DNA of 64,000 nucleotides, from the NCBI RefSeq assembly GCF_001402915.1, contig NZ_CP012945.1:620001-684000 (forward strand), read 5' to 3'. How positions within the stretch are numbered: the first letter of the stretch is position 1; every line of letters starts with the position of its first letter. The notes below the pieces were generated by a model. It saw nothing but the letters and a program-made list of their open reading frames with translations. It was not told the origin of the DNA and made no database searches. The position numbers were made by a program, and so were the translations under genes. This DNA comes from Devosia sp. A16 (GTDB lineage Bacteria; Pseudomonadota; Alphaproteobacteria; Rhizobiales; Devosiaceae). Shown here in pieces: positions 44,191 through 52,646 of the stretch.

Positions 44191-44290
44191 CGCGGCGACT
44201 TCTTAGTCGTCCGCTCGCGGCGACTTCTTGGTCGTCCGCTCGCGGCGACTTCTTGGTCGTCCGCTCGTGGCGACCCTCTTCGTCGTCCCG
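44191..44290. repeat. four 25-bp tandem repeats inside the Opp operon
   Basis: Units start at 44191, 44216, 44241 and 44266; the first three differ at one base and the fourth is degenerate. Each carries CGACTTCTTGGTCG, a small stem-loop. A related degenerate unit precedes them near 44165. The period of 25 is not a multiple of three, so this is not a protein repeat. Confidence 0.8.
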
Positions 44291-44352
44291 CACGCCGGTT
44301 GCTTCGGTCGCCTCTCTCGTCTTCCATCAGCGCCCCCGAAAGGCGGAAGGGA

Positions 44353-44374
44353 GCGCGGGAAAATTCCCCCGCGC
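44353..44374 (-). terminator. hairpin after the Opp binding-protein gene
   Basis: GCGCGGG (44353-44359) and CCCGCGC (44368-44374) form a 7-bp GC stem with an 8-base loop, 25 bases after the binding-protein stop. It probably limits transcription or protects the upstream message, giving more binding protein than permease. Confidence 0.5.
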
Positions 44375-44398
44375 CCCCTTTCACCTCAGGGAGAACGA

Positions 44399-46321
44399 TC
44401 AGCCCGCGACCGGAGTGATCTGGGTGAAGATGTAGCGTCCGTTCGACCAGTTGGTGACCGGGTTGGCATACGGCTTCTCGGCGTTCGGCCAGCCGGTCCA
44501 GTAGCGGTTCGACTGGATGGAGAACACGTTGTAGGCCATGATCGGGATGTTCGGCATCTCTTCGAGGTGCAGCTTGACGAACTCGTGGCCGTACTCGATG
44601 CCCTTGGGATCGTTGAAATCGATCTTGCGGATCTTCTCGATGATGGCGTCGAGCCGCGGATCGGTCCAGCGCATCCAGTTGCGGTCGGGCTGCGATTCAC
44701 CGGGCTTGGCCACATAGGCCGAGTGGTAGCTGTCGAGGAAGAAGCTGAGGTCGGGGTGACCGCCCCAGGTTTCCACCGCCCAGGCGATATTGGTTTCGTA
44801 GTTGCCGACGCGCTGCCGGCCCCAGGTATCGCTGTCGACCTGCGCCGTCGCCTGCACGCCGGCCTGCGTCCACATCTGCGCAATCATCACGCCCAACCGG
44901 TTGATCACGCCTTCCGCCGGCACCATCACCTCGAAGGCGAAGGGCTGGCCGTTCGGCATCATCCACTGGTTGCCGTTCTTGGTGAAGCCGGCCGCCGTCA
45001 GCAGCTCTTCGGCCGCCGCCACGTCCTGCTTCCACCAGCCATAGCCGAAGGCGTTGCGCACCGCCGCCTCGTCGGTCGGCACCGCGTCGCCGAACTGCGG
45101 ACGCACCATGTCGGCGATCTGCAGGCCGATATTGGGGTCGTACGGCTTGATCTTGCGGGTGCCGGTGTCGACCTCGTAGTTGATGAGGAAGTCCTGCAGC
45201 GGCGCATGATAGTCGCGCGGATGCGTGCCTGTGGGCGGCACCGAGATGGCCGAGAGCGTCGCCGCGCCGCGATAGGACGCCATCGACATGGCGCGCGCAT
45301 CGAGCATCAGCGCCAGGGCCCAGCGCACGCGCTTGTCCTGGAACTTCTCGTTCTGGTGGTTGAAGATGATCATCGGCAGGGTCGGATCGGGGTGGGCATA
45401 GGGGAAGCCCGGGAACCAGCCCTGGATCTGCGGATCGTCCTTGACCACCGCGAAGGTGCCTTCCGGCGTCAGGTCGTGCACCATGTCGAGGTTGCCGTTG
45501 CGGATCTCGATCAGGCGGTTATCGGTGGTGATGTTGTTGCGGTAGATGACGTATTTCGGCTTGGGCTCGGCGATCATGCCCATCGCCGTGCGCTGCCAGT
45601 CCTCACGCTTCTGCCAGATGTACCAGGTGCCGTTCGGATCGAACGAGTGCAGCGTGTAGGGCCCGATGCTGACCGGCGGGTTGGCGTCGTAGGTGAGGAT
45701 GTCCTCGACCTTTTCGTAGACATGCTTGGGCATGATCCACGCTGCCGTCCAGCGCACCGCGAACAGCGCGTGGAAGCGTGAGTTGGGCGCATTGAGCTTG
45801 AAATGCACCGTGTACTTGTCGGGCGCGGTGACTTCGGCCACCTGCGCGCTGAAGGCGCCGTTATAGGGCGTGCCGGGGGTCGCCTTCTGCTTTTCGACCG
45901 TGAACACCACGTCGTCGGCGGTGAACTCGACGCCGTCGCTCCAGAAGATGCCCTGCTTGAGCTTGACGGTCATCTCGGTGAAGTCGGCATTGTATTGCCA
46001 CAGGTCGTCGGCCAGCGAGTTGTAGACCGCGTTCTCGCTCGCCCCTTCGATGCCGGCATCGGGGTCGATGAACCACAGCGTATCGGTGGTGAGGTTATGC
46101 AACCCGTTGCTGGTGCCGTTGCCGGCGCCGACCGCCCACAGGTTGAACCAGCCCGGATTGCGAATGATCCCTTCGGGATTGTGAACGATCACCGTCTCGT
46201 TGCGCGGAAACTGCGCCAGGTCCGGCGCGGTCCCTTCGGCATCCTGTGCAAAGGCCAGGCCATTGGCGGCCACGGTAAGGGCGCCCATAGCGGTGCCCAG
46301 CAGAAAACTGCGTCTATCCAT
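44399..46321 (-). CDS. extracellular solute-binding protein, family 5 (Tat-exported)
   Basis: This 640-residue periplasmic protein has a twin-arginine start (MDRRSFLLGTAMGALTV...AFAQD). GGAGG before the ATG at 46321 rules out the longer frame. It is larger than the usual 500-550 residues, as in oligosaccharide-binding members of the family. The mature part shows QGIFWSDGVEFTADDVVFT and VRWALALMLDARAMSM. As the neighbour of a GH43 gene it probably binds plant-derived oligosaccharides (inference). Confidence 0.88.
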   Translation of the reverse strand: MDRRSFLLGTAMGALTVAANGLAFAQDAEGTAPDLAQFPRNETVIVHNPEGIIRNPGWFNLWAVGAGNGTSNGLHNLTTDTLWFIDPDAGIEGASENAVYNSLADDLWQYNADFTEMTVKLKQGIFWSDGVEFTADDVVFTVEKQKATPGTPYNGAFSAQVAEVTAPDKYTVHFKLNAPNSRFHALFAVRWTAAWIMPKHVYEKVEDILTYDANPPVSIGPYTLHSFDPNGTWYIWQKREDWQRTAMGMIAEPKPKYVIYRNNITTDNRLIEIRNGNLDMVHDLTPEGTFAVVKDDPQIQGWFPGFPYAHPDPTLPMIIFNHQNEKFQDKRVRWALALMLDARAMSMASYRGAATLSAISVPPTGTHPRDYHAPLQDFLINYEVDTGTRKIKPYDPNIGLQIADMVRPQFGDAVPTDEAAVRNAFGYGWWKQDVAAAEELLTAAGFTKNGNQWMMPNGQPFAFEVMVPAEGVINRLGVMIAQMWTQAGVQATAQVDSDTWGRQRVGNYETNIAWAVETWGGHPDLSFFLDSYHSAYVAKPGESQPDRNWMRWTDPRLDAIIEKIRKIDFNDPKGIEYGHEFVKLHLEEMPNIPIMAYNVFSIQSNRYWTGWPNAEKPYANPVTNWSNGRYIFTQITPVAG

Positions 46322-46433
46322 CTTCTTTTTCCTCCCGACGGCGGCAGCGCCTCTCGCGCTCCTGTCCCGAAAGCGCTCCACCGCTTTCGGGCGCCATCCT
46401 ATCCGCGAAGCCTTCCTTGTCAACTTGTGTTTA

Positions 46434-46488
46434 GATGTACATCGGATATCCTAATATGAACGGCAGAGCCCCTTGAGGTACGTACATC
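46434..46488. promoter_or_regulatory. candidate operator pair TGTACATC/CGTACATC
   Basis: The palindrome GATGTACATC lies at 46434-46443 and GTACGTAC followed by ATC at 46478-46488. They share TACATC and are about 45 bases apart in the 583-base gap between the divergent binding-protein and GH43 genes. No regulator gene is adjacent. The rest of the gap shows no gene. Confidence 0.4.
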
Positions 46489-46904
46489 TTTCTGTCGCCG
46501 AATGCCCCGAACGGAGTTCTCCGGCAATTGATGTGTGTCAAATATGCGTTCTTTTGCAGTATGTTACCAGATAACGACGCTGCAGTTCGGCGATCCGCGA
46601 AACACAGCCACGCGATGCGTCGCCTTTGACCGCGCCTTCATCGAACCTATCGAGTGTGCGGTTGCTTCATATCAGAACTCGCGGTTACTATCGTGACTGT
46701 GCCTGCTCGATCCGGTTCAGTCGTTCGCCCCTCCGGCAGGGGTGATCGCCGGCCGGTGAAACCTGAAATTCCGACCGGGCATGTGGAGCCCTGCCCCCGA
46801 GACCACGGAGCCGCGACCGGGCCGCTGCCGCCGAATCGAGCGGCTCGTCCGAACGGCACATCGGTCGAGCCTTCATACCCTGTTTTCCGTTATGGACCCC
46901 TCTG

Positions 46905-48899
46905 ATGACCACGCCAAAGCCGACCTGGAGCGCCGATAACGGCGACGGCACCTTCACCAATCCGCTGTTCTACGAAGAGTTTTCCGACCCCGACATCATC
47001 CGGGTGGGCGAGGCCTACTACATGACCGGCACCACCATGCACTGCATGCCGGGCCTGCCGGTGCTGCGCTCCACCGACCTGGTGAACTGGACGCTGCTCT
47101 GTTACGCCTTCGACCGGCTCGACCTCGGCCCCGCCTTCCGGCTCGAGGATGGGGAGATCTACGGCCAGGGCATCTGGGCCCCGTGCCTGCGCTATCGCGA
47201 CGGCACCTTCTATATCTTCTCCAACGTCAACGGCCAGAAGACCCAGATCTTCACCGCCACCGATCCCGCGGGTCCCTGGACGCGCAGCGAGGCCGAGTAC
47301 AACTACCACGACCTGACGGTGTTCTTCGACGACGACGGGCGCGCCTATGTGGTCTGGGGCTACCGCAACCTCAGGATCGCCGAGCTCGACCCGAGCCTCC
47401 GCCGGGTGATCCCCGGCAGCGAACGCGAGCTGCTGCCGCCTGACAGCCTGATGGGCGAAGGCGCCCACTTCTACAAGGTCGGCGGCAAGTACCTGATCAC
47501 CAGCGCCTGGTTCGCCGGGCCCATGCGCATGCCCTGCGCCCGCGCCGACAGCCTCGATGGCCCCTGGGAGATCAACCCCGCCATTTCGATCGACGAGGAT
47601 TTCGGGCTCGCCGAAGGCTATCGGATCAAGGGCGCCGGCATTCCCTTTACCCTCGCGCCGCCATTCGAGCTGGTGCCGCCCAACCCCGCCGCCAACGGCC
47701 GGCTCAACCTGCACCAGGGCGGCATCGTCGACACTCCAAATGGCGAGTGGTGGGGCTGGTCGATGATGGATTACAATTCGCTCGGCCGGCTGACCTGCCT
47801 GTCGCCCATCACCTGGCACGATGGCTGGCCCTATTTTGGCCTCTCCGGCAATCTCGGCCGTACTCCGCGCACCTGGGTGAAACCCTCCACCGCCTCGCCG
47901 TCGTCGCCCGCCCTGCCGTGGCCGGAACGCAGCGACGATTTCGACGGCGCGACGCTCAACCCGATCTGGCAGTGGAACCATGTGCCGGTCGATGCCAAGT
48001 GGTCGCTCGGCGAGCGCCCTGGGCATCTCCGCCTCCACACCCTGCCCGCCGCCGATTTCTGGCGGGCGAAGAACACCCTGACGCAGCGCGCGGTCGGCCC
48101 GCGTTCCACCGTCACGGCGGAGTTCGACGCTGCCGGCCTCGCCGCCGGCGACGTGGCCGGGCTGGCGCTGCTCGGCATGCCGTGGCGCTGGGTCGGTCTC
48201 GCCCGCACTGCCCTGGGCGACGAGATCCGCGCCTTCGACTACCAGACCGGCCACACCCTCGCCGCGCCCGTAACAAGCTCGCGCCTCTGGCTGCGCGCCG
48301 AGTGCGACTTCCTCACCGAGGTGGCGCAGCTCAGCTACTCAACCGACGGCGAGAGCTTCACCCCCATCGGCGAGCCGATGATCATGGTGTTCCAGCTCAA
48401 GACCTTCCAGGGCATCCGCTATGCGGTGTTCGCCTATAACGAGACCGGGCAAGCCGGCGGCTATGCCGATTTCGACCGCGTCAGCATCGACGAGCCGCAC
48501 CCGCGCGGCCTGATGCAGCCGATCCCGGCCGGCGAGAGCGGCACGCTGGTGCTGGCCAATGCGCCGTCCATCGGCCTTGGGGTCGCCCTGGGGACGGTGA
48601 TCGCCGCGACGCCGGAGGCGCTCACTGTCGAGCCGGTCGGCCTGGGCCGCGTCGCCCTGCGCCATGCCGGCGGCCTGCTGTCGGTGACGGCGGGCGGCGT
48701 GGTCACTGTGGGCGGCCTTGCCGGCGAGGCGACGCAGTTCCAGTGGATGGAAACTCCGACCGGGGAGGTGACGCTGATGGCCCTCGCCACCAACCGCTTC
48801 CTCCGCATCGCCGCCGATGGCGCCGTAAGGGCCGACAGCCCCGGCCCCCGGCCGGACGGCGGAGACGGCACGCGCTTCAGGTTTGCCGGACCCGTGTAA
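46905..48899 (+). CDS. GH43 family glycosidase with beta-sandwich and C-terminal trefoil-like domain
   Basis: This 664-residue cytoplasmic enzyme lacks a signal peptide. The N-terminal propeller has the GH43 triad: D28 (FSDPDIIRVG), D136 (HDLTVFFDDDGRAYVVWG) and E185 (MGEGAHFYKVGGKYLI). Residues 330-540 are a GH43-type beta-sandwich (SDDFDGATLNPIWQWNHVP). The last 120 residues (VALRHAGGLLSVTAGG, ATNRFLRIAADGAVRADSPG) resemble a fascin-like beta-trefoil. Likely a beta-xylosidase or alpha-arabinosidase acting on oligosaccharides brought in by the divergent Opp importer. Confidence 0.87.
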   Translation: MTTPKPTWSADNGDGTFTNPLFYEEFSDPDIIRVGEAYYMTGTTMHCMPGLPVLRSTDLVNWTLLCYAFDRLDLGPAFRLEDGEIYGQGIWAPCLRYRDGTFYIFSNVNGQKTQIFTATDPAGPWTRSEAEYNYHDLTVFFDDDGRAYVVWGYRNLRIAELDPSLRRVIPGSERELLPPDSLMGEGAHFYKVGGKYLITSAWFAGPMRMPCARADSLDGPWEINPAISIDEDFGLAEGYRIKGAGIPFTLAPPFELVPPNPAANGRLNLHQGGIVDTPNGEWWGWSMMDYNSLGRLTCLSPITWHDGWPYFGLSGNLGRTPRTWVKPSTASPSSPALPWPERSDDFDGATLNPIWQWNHVPVDAKWSLGERPGHLRLHTLPAADFWRAKNTLTQRAVGPRSTVTAEFDAAGLAAGDVAGLALLGMPWRWVGLARTALGDEIRAFDYQTGHTLAAPVTSSRLWLRAECDFLTEVAQLSYSTDGESFTPIGEPMIMVFQLKTFQGIRYAVFAYNETGQAGGYADFDRVSIDEPHPRGLMQPIPAGESGTLVLANAPSIGLGVALGTVIAATPEALTVEPVGLGRVALRHAGGLLSVTAGGVVTVGGLAGEATQFQWMETPTGEVTLMALATNRFLRIAADGAVRADSPGPRPDGGDGTRFRFAGPV

Positions 48900-48917
48900 C
48901 CCTCGCGCCTCTCGAGC

Positions 48918-48943
48918 CCGGCAGCGAGGCGCCTCGCTGCCGG
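48918..48943. terminator. bidirectional terminator hairpin
   Basis: A perfect 26-base palindrome built from CCGGCAGCGAGGC and its complement lies between the convergent GH43 and LOV genes. It can stop transcripts from both sides. Confidence 0.65.
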
Positions 48944-48947
48944 CAGC

Positions 48948-49379
48948 TTAACCGGCCTTGTCCCCGGCAAGCTCGCGCGCCCAGCTTTCGAGGCTCTCCT
49001 GCAGGCTGACCAGCCGGGAAATGTCGGACTGGATGCCGATGAAGTGGGTGATCTCGCCGTCCCGCGCGCGGACCGGCCGGATCGACAGCCGGTTCCAGAA
49101 CGGGCTGCCGTCCTTGCGGTAGTTCATCAGGTCGATCAGCAGCTCTTCGCCCTTTGCCATCGCCTGGGCGAGGCGGGCAACCTGCGCCCGGTCGGTACCT
49201 GCTCCCTGCAGGAAGCGGCAATTCCGGCCGATCACCTCGCCCGGCGTATAGCCGGTGAGCTTCTCGAAACCCTTGTTGACGTAGATGAGCGGGCAATCGG
49301 GGCGCCGGGCATCGGCCAGGCTGATCGAATGCAGCGACGGGTCGATGCGTCTGTCTGCGGGACGGAGAAGCTTGATCAT
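48948..49379 (-). CDS. short LOV (blue-light receptor) domain protein
   Basis: This 143-residue protein is essentially a single PAS/LOV domain. The photoactive motif is complete: G51-R-N-C54-R-F-L-Q58, with C54 the expected FMN-adduct cysteine. Flavin contacts are visible in NYRKDGSPFWNRLSI and FIGIQSDIS. A short C-terminal helix (SLQESLESWARELAG) could form the dimer contact. It has no output domain, like the short LOV proteins of Pseudomonas putida and Dinoroseobacter. The ATG at 49379 is chosen because the longer frame to 49553 translates a REP-like repeat. No partner gene is evident. Confidence 0.88.
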   Translation of the reverse strand: MIKLLRPADRRIDPSLHSISLADARRPDCPLIYVNKGFEKLTGYTPGEVIGRNCRFLQGAGTDRAQVARLAQAMAKGEELLIDLMNYRKDGSPFWNRLSIRPVRARDGEITHFIGIQSDISRLVSLQESLESWARELAGDKAG

Positions 49380-49474
49380 CGGATACTCGGCGGTTGGCGC
49401 GATAGTATCGGCGGGGATCTGGCACGAGACAACTGCTTCCTCCGTTGGCGATCGTGCAAAAGCCGGGAAAGCAG

Positions 49475-49499
49475 AGGCTCCCGCTTTCGCTGGAATGAC
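49475..49499. repeat. REP-like dispersed palindrome (copy 4)
   Basis: A slightly degenerate copy (TCCCGCTTTCGCTGGA core) of the repeat at 22111, 33317 and 33620. It lies in the gap between the LOV gene and tex. Confidence 0.65.
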
Positions 49500-49641
49500 C
49501 CGGTGGGCGGGGCACGCCATGACCTGACGAGAAGGGGTCGCCTCCCGCCCCACTCACAAATCGAGGAAATCCTCCCGCGCCGGGTGTGACCGCCGGCCCG
49601 AGCCGACTATGGTCGCCCCGACCAAATCAAGAAGTTGCCTC

Positions 49642-51939
49642 ATGTCCCAACTCGACGCCCGCATCGCCGCCCAGATCGCCACCGAGATCGCCGCCCGCCC
49701 CGACCAGGTCCGGGCGGCGGTGGAGCTGCTCGACGGCGGCGCCACGGTGCCGTTCGTCGCGCGCTACCGCAAGGAAGTGACCGGCGGCCTCGACGACACC
49801 CAGCTGCGCCTGCTGGCCGAGCGGCTGACCTATCTGCGCGAACTGGAAGCCCGCCGCGCCGCGATCCTCAAATCCATCGACGAACAGGGCAAGCTCACCC
49901 CCGAGTTGACCGCCTCCATCTCGCGCGCCGCCACCAAGGCCGAGCTCGAGGATCTCTATCTGCCGTTCAGGCCCAAGCGCCGCACCAAGGCCGAAATCGC
50001 GCGGGAGCGTGGGCTTGGCCCGCTTGCAGAAGCCATCCTCGCCAACCGCAGCGCCGATCCCGTGGCGCTCGCCGAAGCGTACATCACGGCGGAGGTGCCC
50101 GGCACCAAGGAGGCGCTCGAAGGCGCCCGCGACATCGTCATCGAGGGCCTGTCGGAAAACGCCGCCCTGCTCGGCCAGCTGCGCGCCCATATGCGCGACA
50201 AGGCCATGCTGAGCGCCAGGGTACTGAAGGGCAAGGAGGAGGCCGGCGCCAAGTTCGCCGACTATTTCGACCATTCCGAACGCTGGAACAAGGTCGCCGG
50301 CCACCGGGCCCTCGCCATGATGCGCGGCCGCGACGAGGAGGTGCTGAGCCTCGAGATCGAGGTGGATGCCGACGTCGCCGATCCGGTCAAGCCGGCCGAG
50401 CGCCTGGTCATCGGCGCGCTCGAGGCGCAGGGCAATGGCGCCGGCGACCGTTGGCTCCGCGAGGTGGCCGGCTGGGCCTGGCGCACGCGGCTGCGCATCA
50501 CGCTCGCCATCGACCTGATGGTGGAGCTGCGCGAGCGCGCCGAGCTCGAAGCTATCGGCGTCTTCGCCCGCAACCTCAAGGATCTGCTGCTGGCCGCTCC
50601 GGCCGGCGCCCGCGCCACCATGGGGCTAGACCCCGGCATCCGCACCGGGGTTAAGGTCGCGGTCATCGACGCCACCGGCAAGCTCCTCGACAGCGACACC
50701 ATCTACCCCTTCCCGCCTCGCAATGACGCGATCGGCGCCCAGGCCGCCATCGAGGGGCTGATCAGCAAGCACGGCGTCGAACTCATCGCCATCGGCAACG
50801 GCACCGGCAGCCGCGAGACCGAAAAGCTGGTGGTCGACCTGATCGCGCGCCTGCCGGCGCCCAAGCCGACCAAGGTGATCGTCTCGGAGGCCGGCGCTTC
50901 GGTCTATTCCGCCTCCGAACTGGCCGCGGCCGAGTTCCCCAATCTCGACGTGTCGCTGCGCGGCGCCGTCTCCATCGCCCGGCGCCTGCAGGATCCGCTC
51001 GCCGAACTGGTCAAGATCGAGCCCAAGGCAATCGGCGTCGGCCAGTACCAGCACGATGTCGACCAGTACCGCCTCGGCCGCTCGCTCGATGCCGTAGTGG
51101 AAGACGCGGTGAACGCCGTCGGCGTCGACCTCAACACCGCCTCGGCACCGCTGCTGGCGCGCATCTCCGGTCTCGGCCCCTCGGTCGCCGAAGCCATCGT
51201 CACCCACCGCGACGCCAACGGCCCGTTCCGCTCGCGCCAGGCACTGCTCGAGGTGCCGCGGCTCGGCCAGCGCACCTTCGAGCAGAGCGCCGGGTTCCTC
51301 CGCATCACCGGCGGCAGCGAACCGCTCGATGCCTCATCGGTGCACCCCGAAGCCTATGGCGTCGCCCGCAAGATCGTCGCCGCCTGCGGCCGCGACCTGC
51401 GTGAGATCATGGGCGACAAGTCGGCGCTGTCGGGCCTCGATCCCAGGCGCTTCGTCGATGACCGCTTCGGCCTGCCGACGGTGCGCGACATCCTCGCCGA
51501 GCTGGAAAAGCCCGGCCGCGACCCCCGCCCCGCCTTCAAGACCGCGACCTTCGCCGAGGGCGTCGACGACATCAAACACCTCAAACCCGGCATGCTGCTC
51601 GAAGGCACCGTCACCAACGTCGCCGCCTTCGGGGCCTTCGTCGATATCGGCGTGCATCAGGATGGGCTGGTGCACGTCTCGCAACTGGCCGACAAATTCG
51701 TCAAGGACCCGCACGAGGTGGTCAAGGCAGGAGACGTGGTGAAGGTGCGCGTCGTCGAAGTCGACGTACCGCGTAAACGCATCGGCCTCAGCATGCGCAA
51801 GGAGATCGACACCTCAGCTCCGCGCGATCGCCCGCGTGATCAGCCGGTGCGCGCCAATCAGCGCGTGGCGAAGGAGGCGCCGCGCAGCACCGGGTCGCTG
51901 GGGGACATGCTCAGCGAGGCCATGAAGCGGAAGAAGTAG
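49642..51939 (+). CDS. tex: Tex family RNA-binding transcription accessory protein
   Basis: This 765-residue cytoplasmic protein is full length. The N-terminal Tex region holds [17 protein letters not shown] and [22 protein letters not shown]; the YqgF/RNase-H-like domain holds [15 protein letters not shown]-type sequence; a helix-hairpin-helix region follows ([22 protein letters not shown]), and the S1 domain sits near residues 640-710 ([31 protein letters not shown]). Tex binds nucleic acid and affects transcription and stress survival. The start at 49642 gives the conserved N-terminus; GTG at 49609 is an alternative. Confidence 0.95.
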   Translation: MSQLDARIAAQIATEIAARPDQVRAAVELLDGGATVPFVARYRKEVTGGLDDTQLRLLAERLTYLRELEARRAAILKSIDEQGKLTPELTASISRAATKAELEDLYLPFRPKRRTKAEIARERGLGPLAEAILANRSADPVALAEAYITAEVPGTKEALEGARDIVIEGLSENAALLGQLRAHMRDKAMLSARVLKGKEEAGAKFADYFDHSERWNKVAGHRALAMMRGRDEEVLSLEIEVDADVADPVKPAERLVIGALEAQGNGAGDRWLREVAGWAWRTRLRITLAIDLMVELRERAELEAIGVFARNLKDLLLAAPAGARATMGLDPGIRTGVKVAVIDATGKLLDSDTIYPFPPRNDAIGAQAAIEGLISKHGVELIAIGNGTGSRETEKLVVDLIARLPAPKPTKVIVSEAGASVYSASELAAAEFPNLDVSLRGAVSIARRLQDPLAELVKIEPKAIGVGQYQHDVDQYRLGRSLDAVVEDAVNAVGVDLNTASAPLLARISGLGPSVAEAIVTHRDANGPFRSRQALLEVPRLGQRTFEQSAGFLRITGGSEPLDASSVHPEAYGVARKIVAACGRDLREIMGDKSALSGLDPRRFVDDRFGLPTVRDILAELEKPGRDPRPAFKTATFAEGVDDIKHLKPGMLLEGTVTNVAAFGAFVDIGVHQDGLVHVSQLADKFVKDPHEVVKAGDVVKVRVVEVDVPRKRIGLSMRKEIDTSAPRDRPRDQPVRANQRVAKEAPRSTGSLGDMLSEAMKRKK

Positions 51940-51947
51940 CGGGCATT

Positions 51948-52128
51948 GCAGTCGGGACTCCCTCTCCCGCTTGCGGGGGAGGGGGAACCACGCGAAAGCG
52001 TGGTGGGAGGGGGGTGCCCCACGCACTGACCGCAGGCGTACGGGGCACGGGCCGGTGTTTGTGGCACCCCCCTCCCACCGCCTGACGGCGGCACCCTCCC
52101 CCGCAAGCGGGAGAGGGGCGCCGACTGC
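51948..52128. repeat. intergenic inverted repeat (181 bp)
   Basis: Arms at about 51948-52020 and 52061-52128 match in inverted order from GCAGTCGG through CTCTCCCGCTTGCGGGGGAGGG to GGGAGGGGGGTGCC. It fills the whole gap between the convergent tex and GAF genes, so it may act as a bidirectional terminator. Confidence 0.8.
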
Positions 52129-52133
52129 GGGCT

Positions 52134-52646
52134 TCAGCGCTGACCGCCCACCCGCTCCCCAAACACCCCCGCCAGATACGCCATCGTCGCGAACGGCATC
52201 ACCTCACCCACCCGCGCCAGTCGCTCCGGCGTGTAATACCCCGCCTCGTGCAGCAGGTTGAACGCCCCGATGGTCCGCCCGCCCACGACGATCGGCAGGT
52301 TGGCGATCGACTCGCAGCCCAGTGAGCCGATCAGTTGCCAGTCGGCGAAATCCACCGCGATCGCTTCGAGGCTGAGCGCGGTGTAGATCTCCTGCCGGCG
52401 GATCAGCGTTGCCGTCCACTGGTTGTCGGGGATCGGCTTGAAGCCGCCCACCGCATAGGCCTCGGCGTTCTGGGTGTAGAGGCGGCGGAGCCGGCCGGCC
52501 GGCACGTCGAACAGCGTCGCCGTGGTGAGCTTGCTGCCGATCGCCTCGCCGATCAGCCCGGCGACAAAATCGAACAACGGCTGCGCGGGGCCGGCCTGGC
52601 GGACCAGGGCGAGGAAGGCCGGCCAGTGCTTGTCGAGCGCAGCCAT
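52134..52646 (-). CDS. GAF domain protein
   Basis: This 170-residue protein is almost entirely one GAF domain: LFDFVAGLIGEAIGSKLTTATLFD, RRLYTQNAEAYAVGGFKPI, GCESIANLPIVVGGRTIGAFNLLHEAGYYT. No effector domain and no obvious cofactor cysteine pattern are present. Its start overlaps the stop of the DUF885-type gene as TGATG, so the two are co-made; the GAF may sense a small molecule linked to that enzyme's substrate (inference). Confidence 0.8.
   Translation of the reverse strand: MAALDKHWPAFLALVRQAGPAQPLFDFVAGLIGEAIGSKLTTATLFDVPAGRLRRLYTQNAEAYAVGGFKPIPDNQWTATLIRRQEIYTALSLEAIAVDFADWQLIGSLGCESIANLPIVVGGRTIGAFNLLHEAGYYTPERLARVGEVMPFATMAYLAGVFGERVGGQR

Noticed and set aside
44191-44290. Possible CRISPR array
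   Set aside because: The 25-bp units are directly adjacent with no unique spacers and no cas genes are present.
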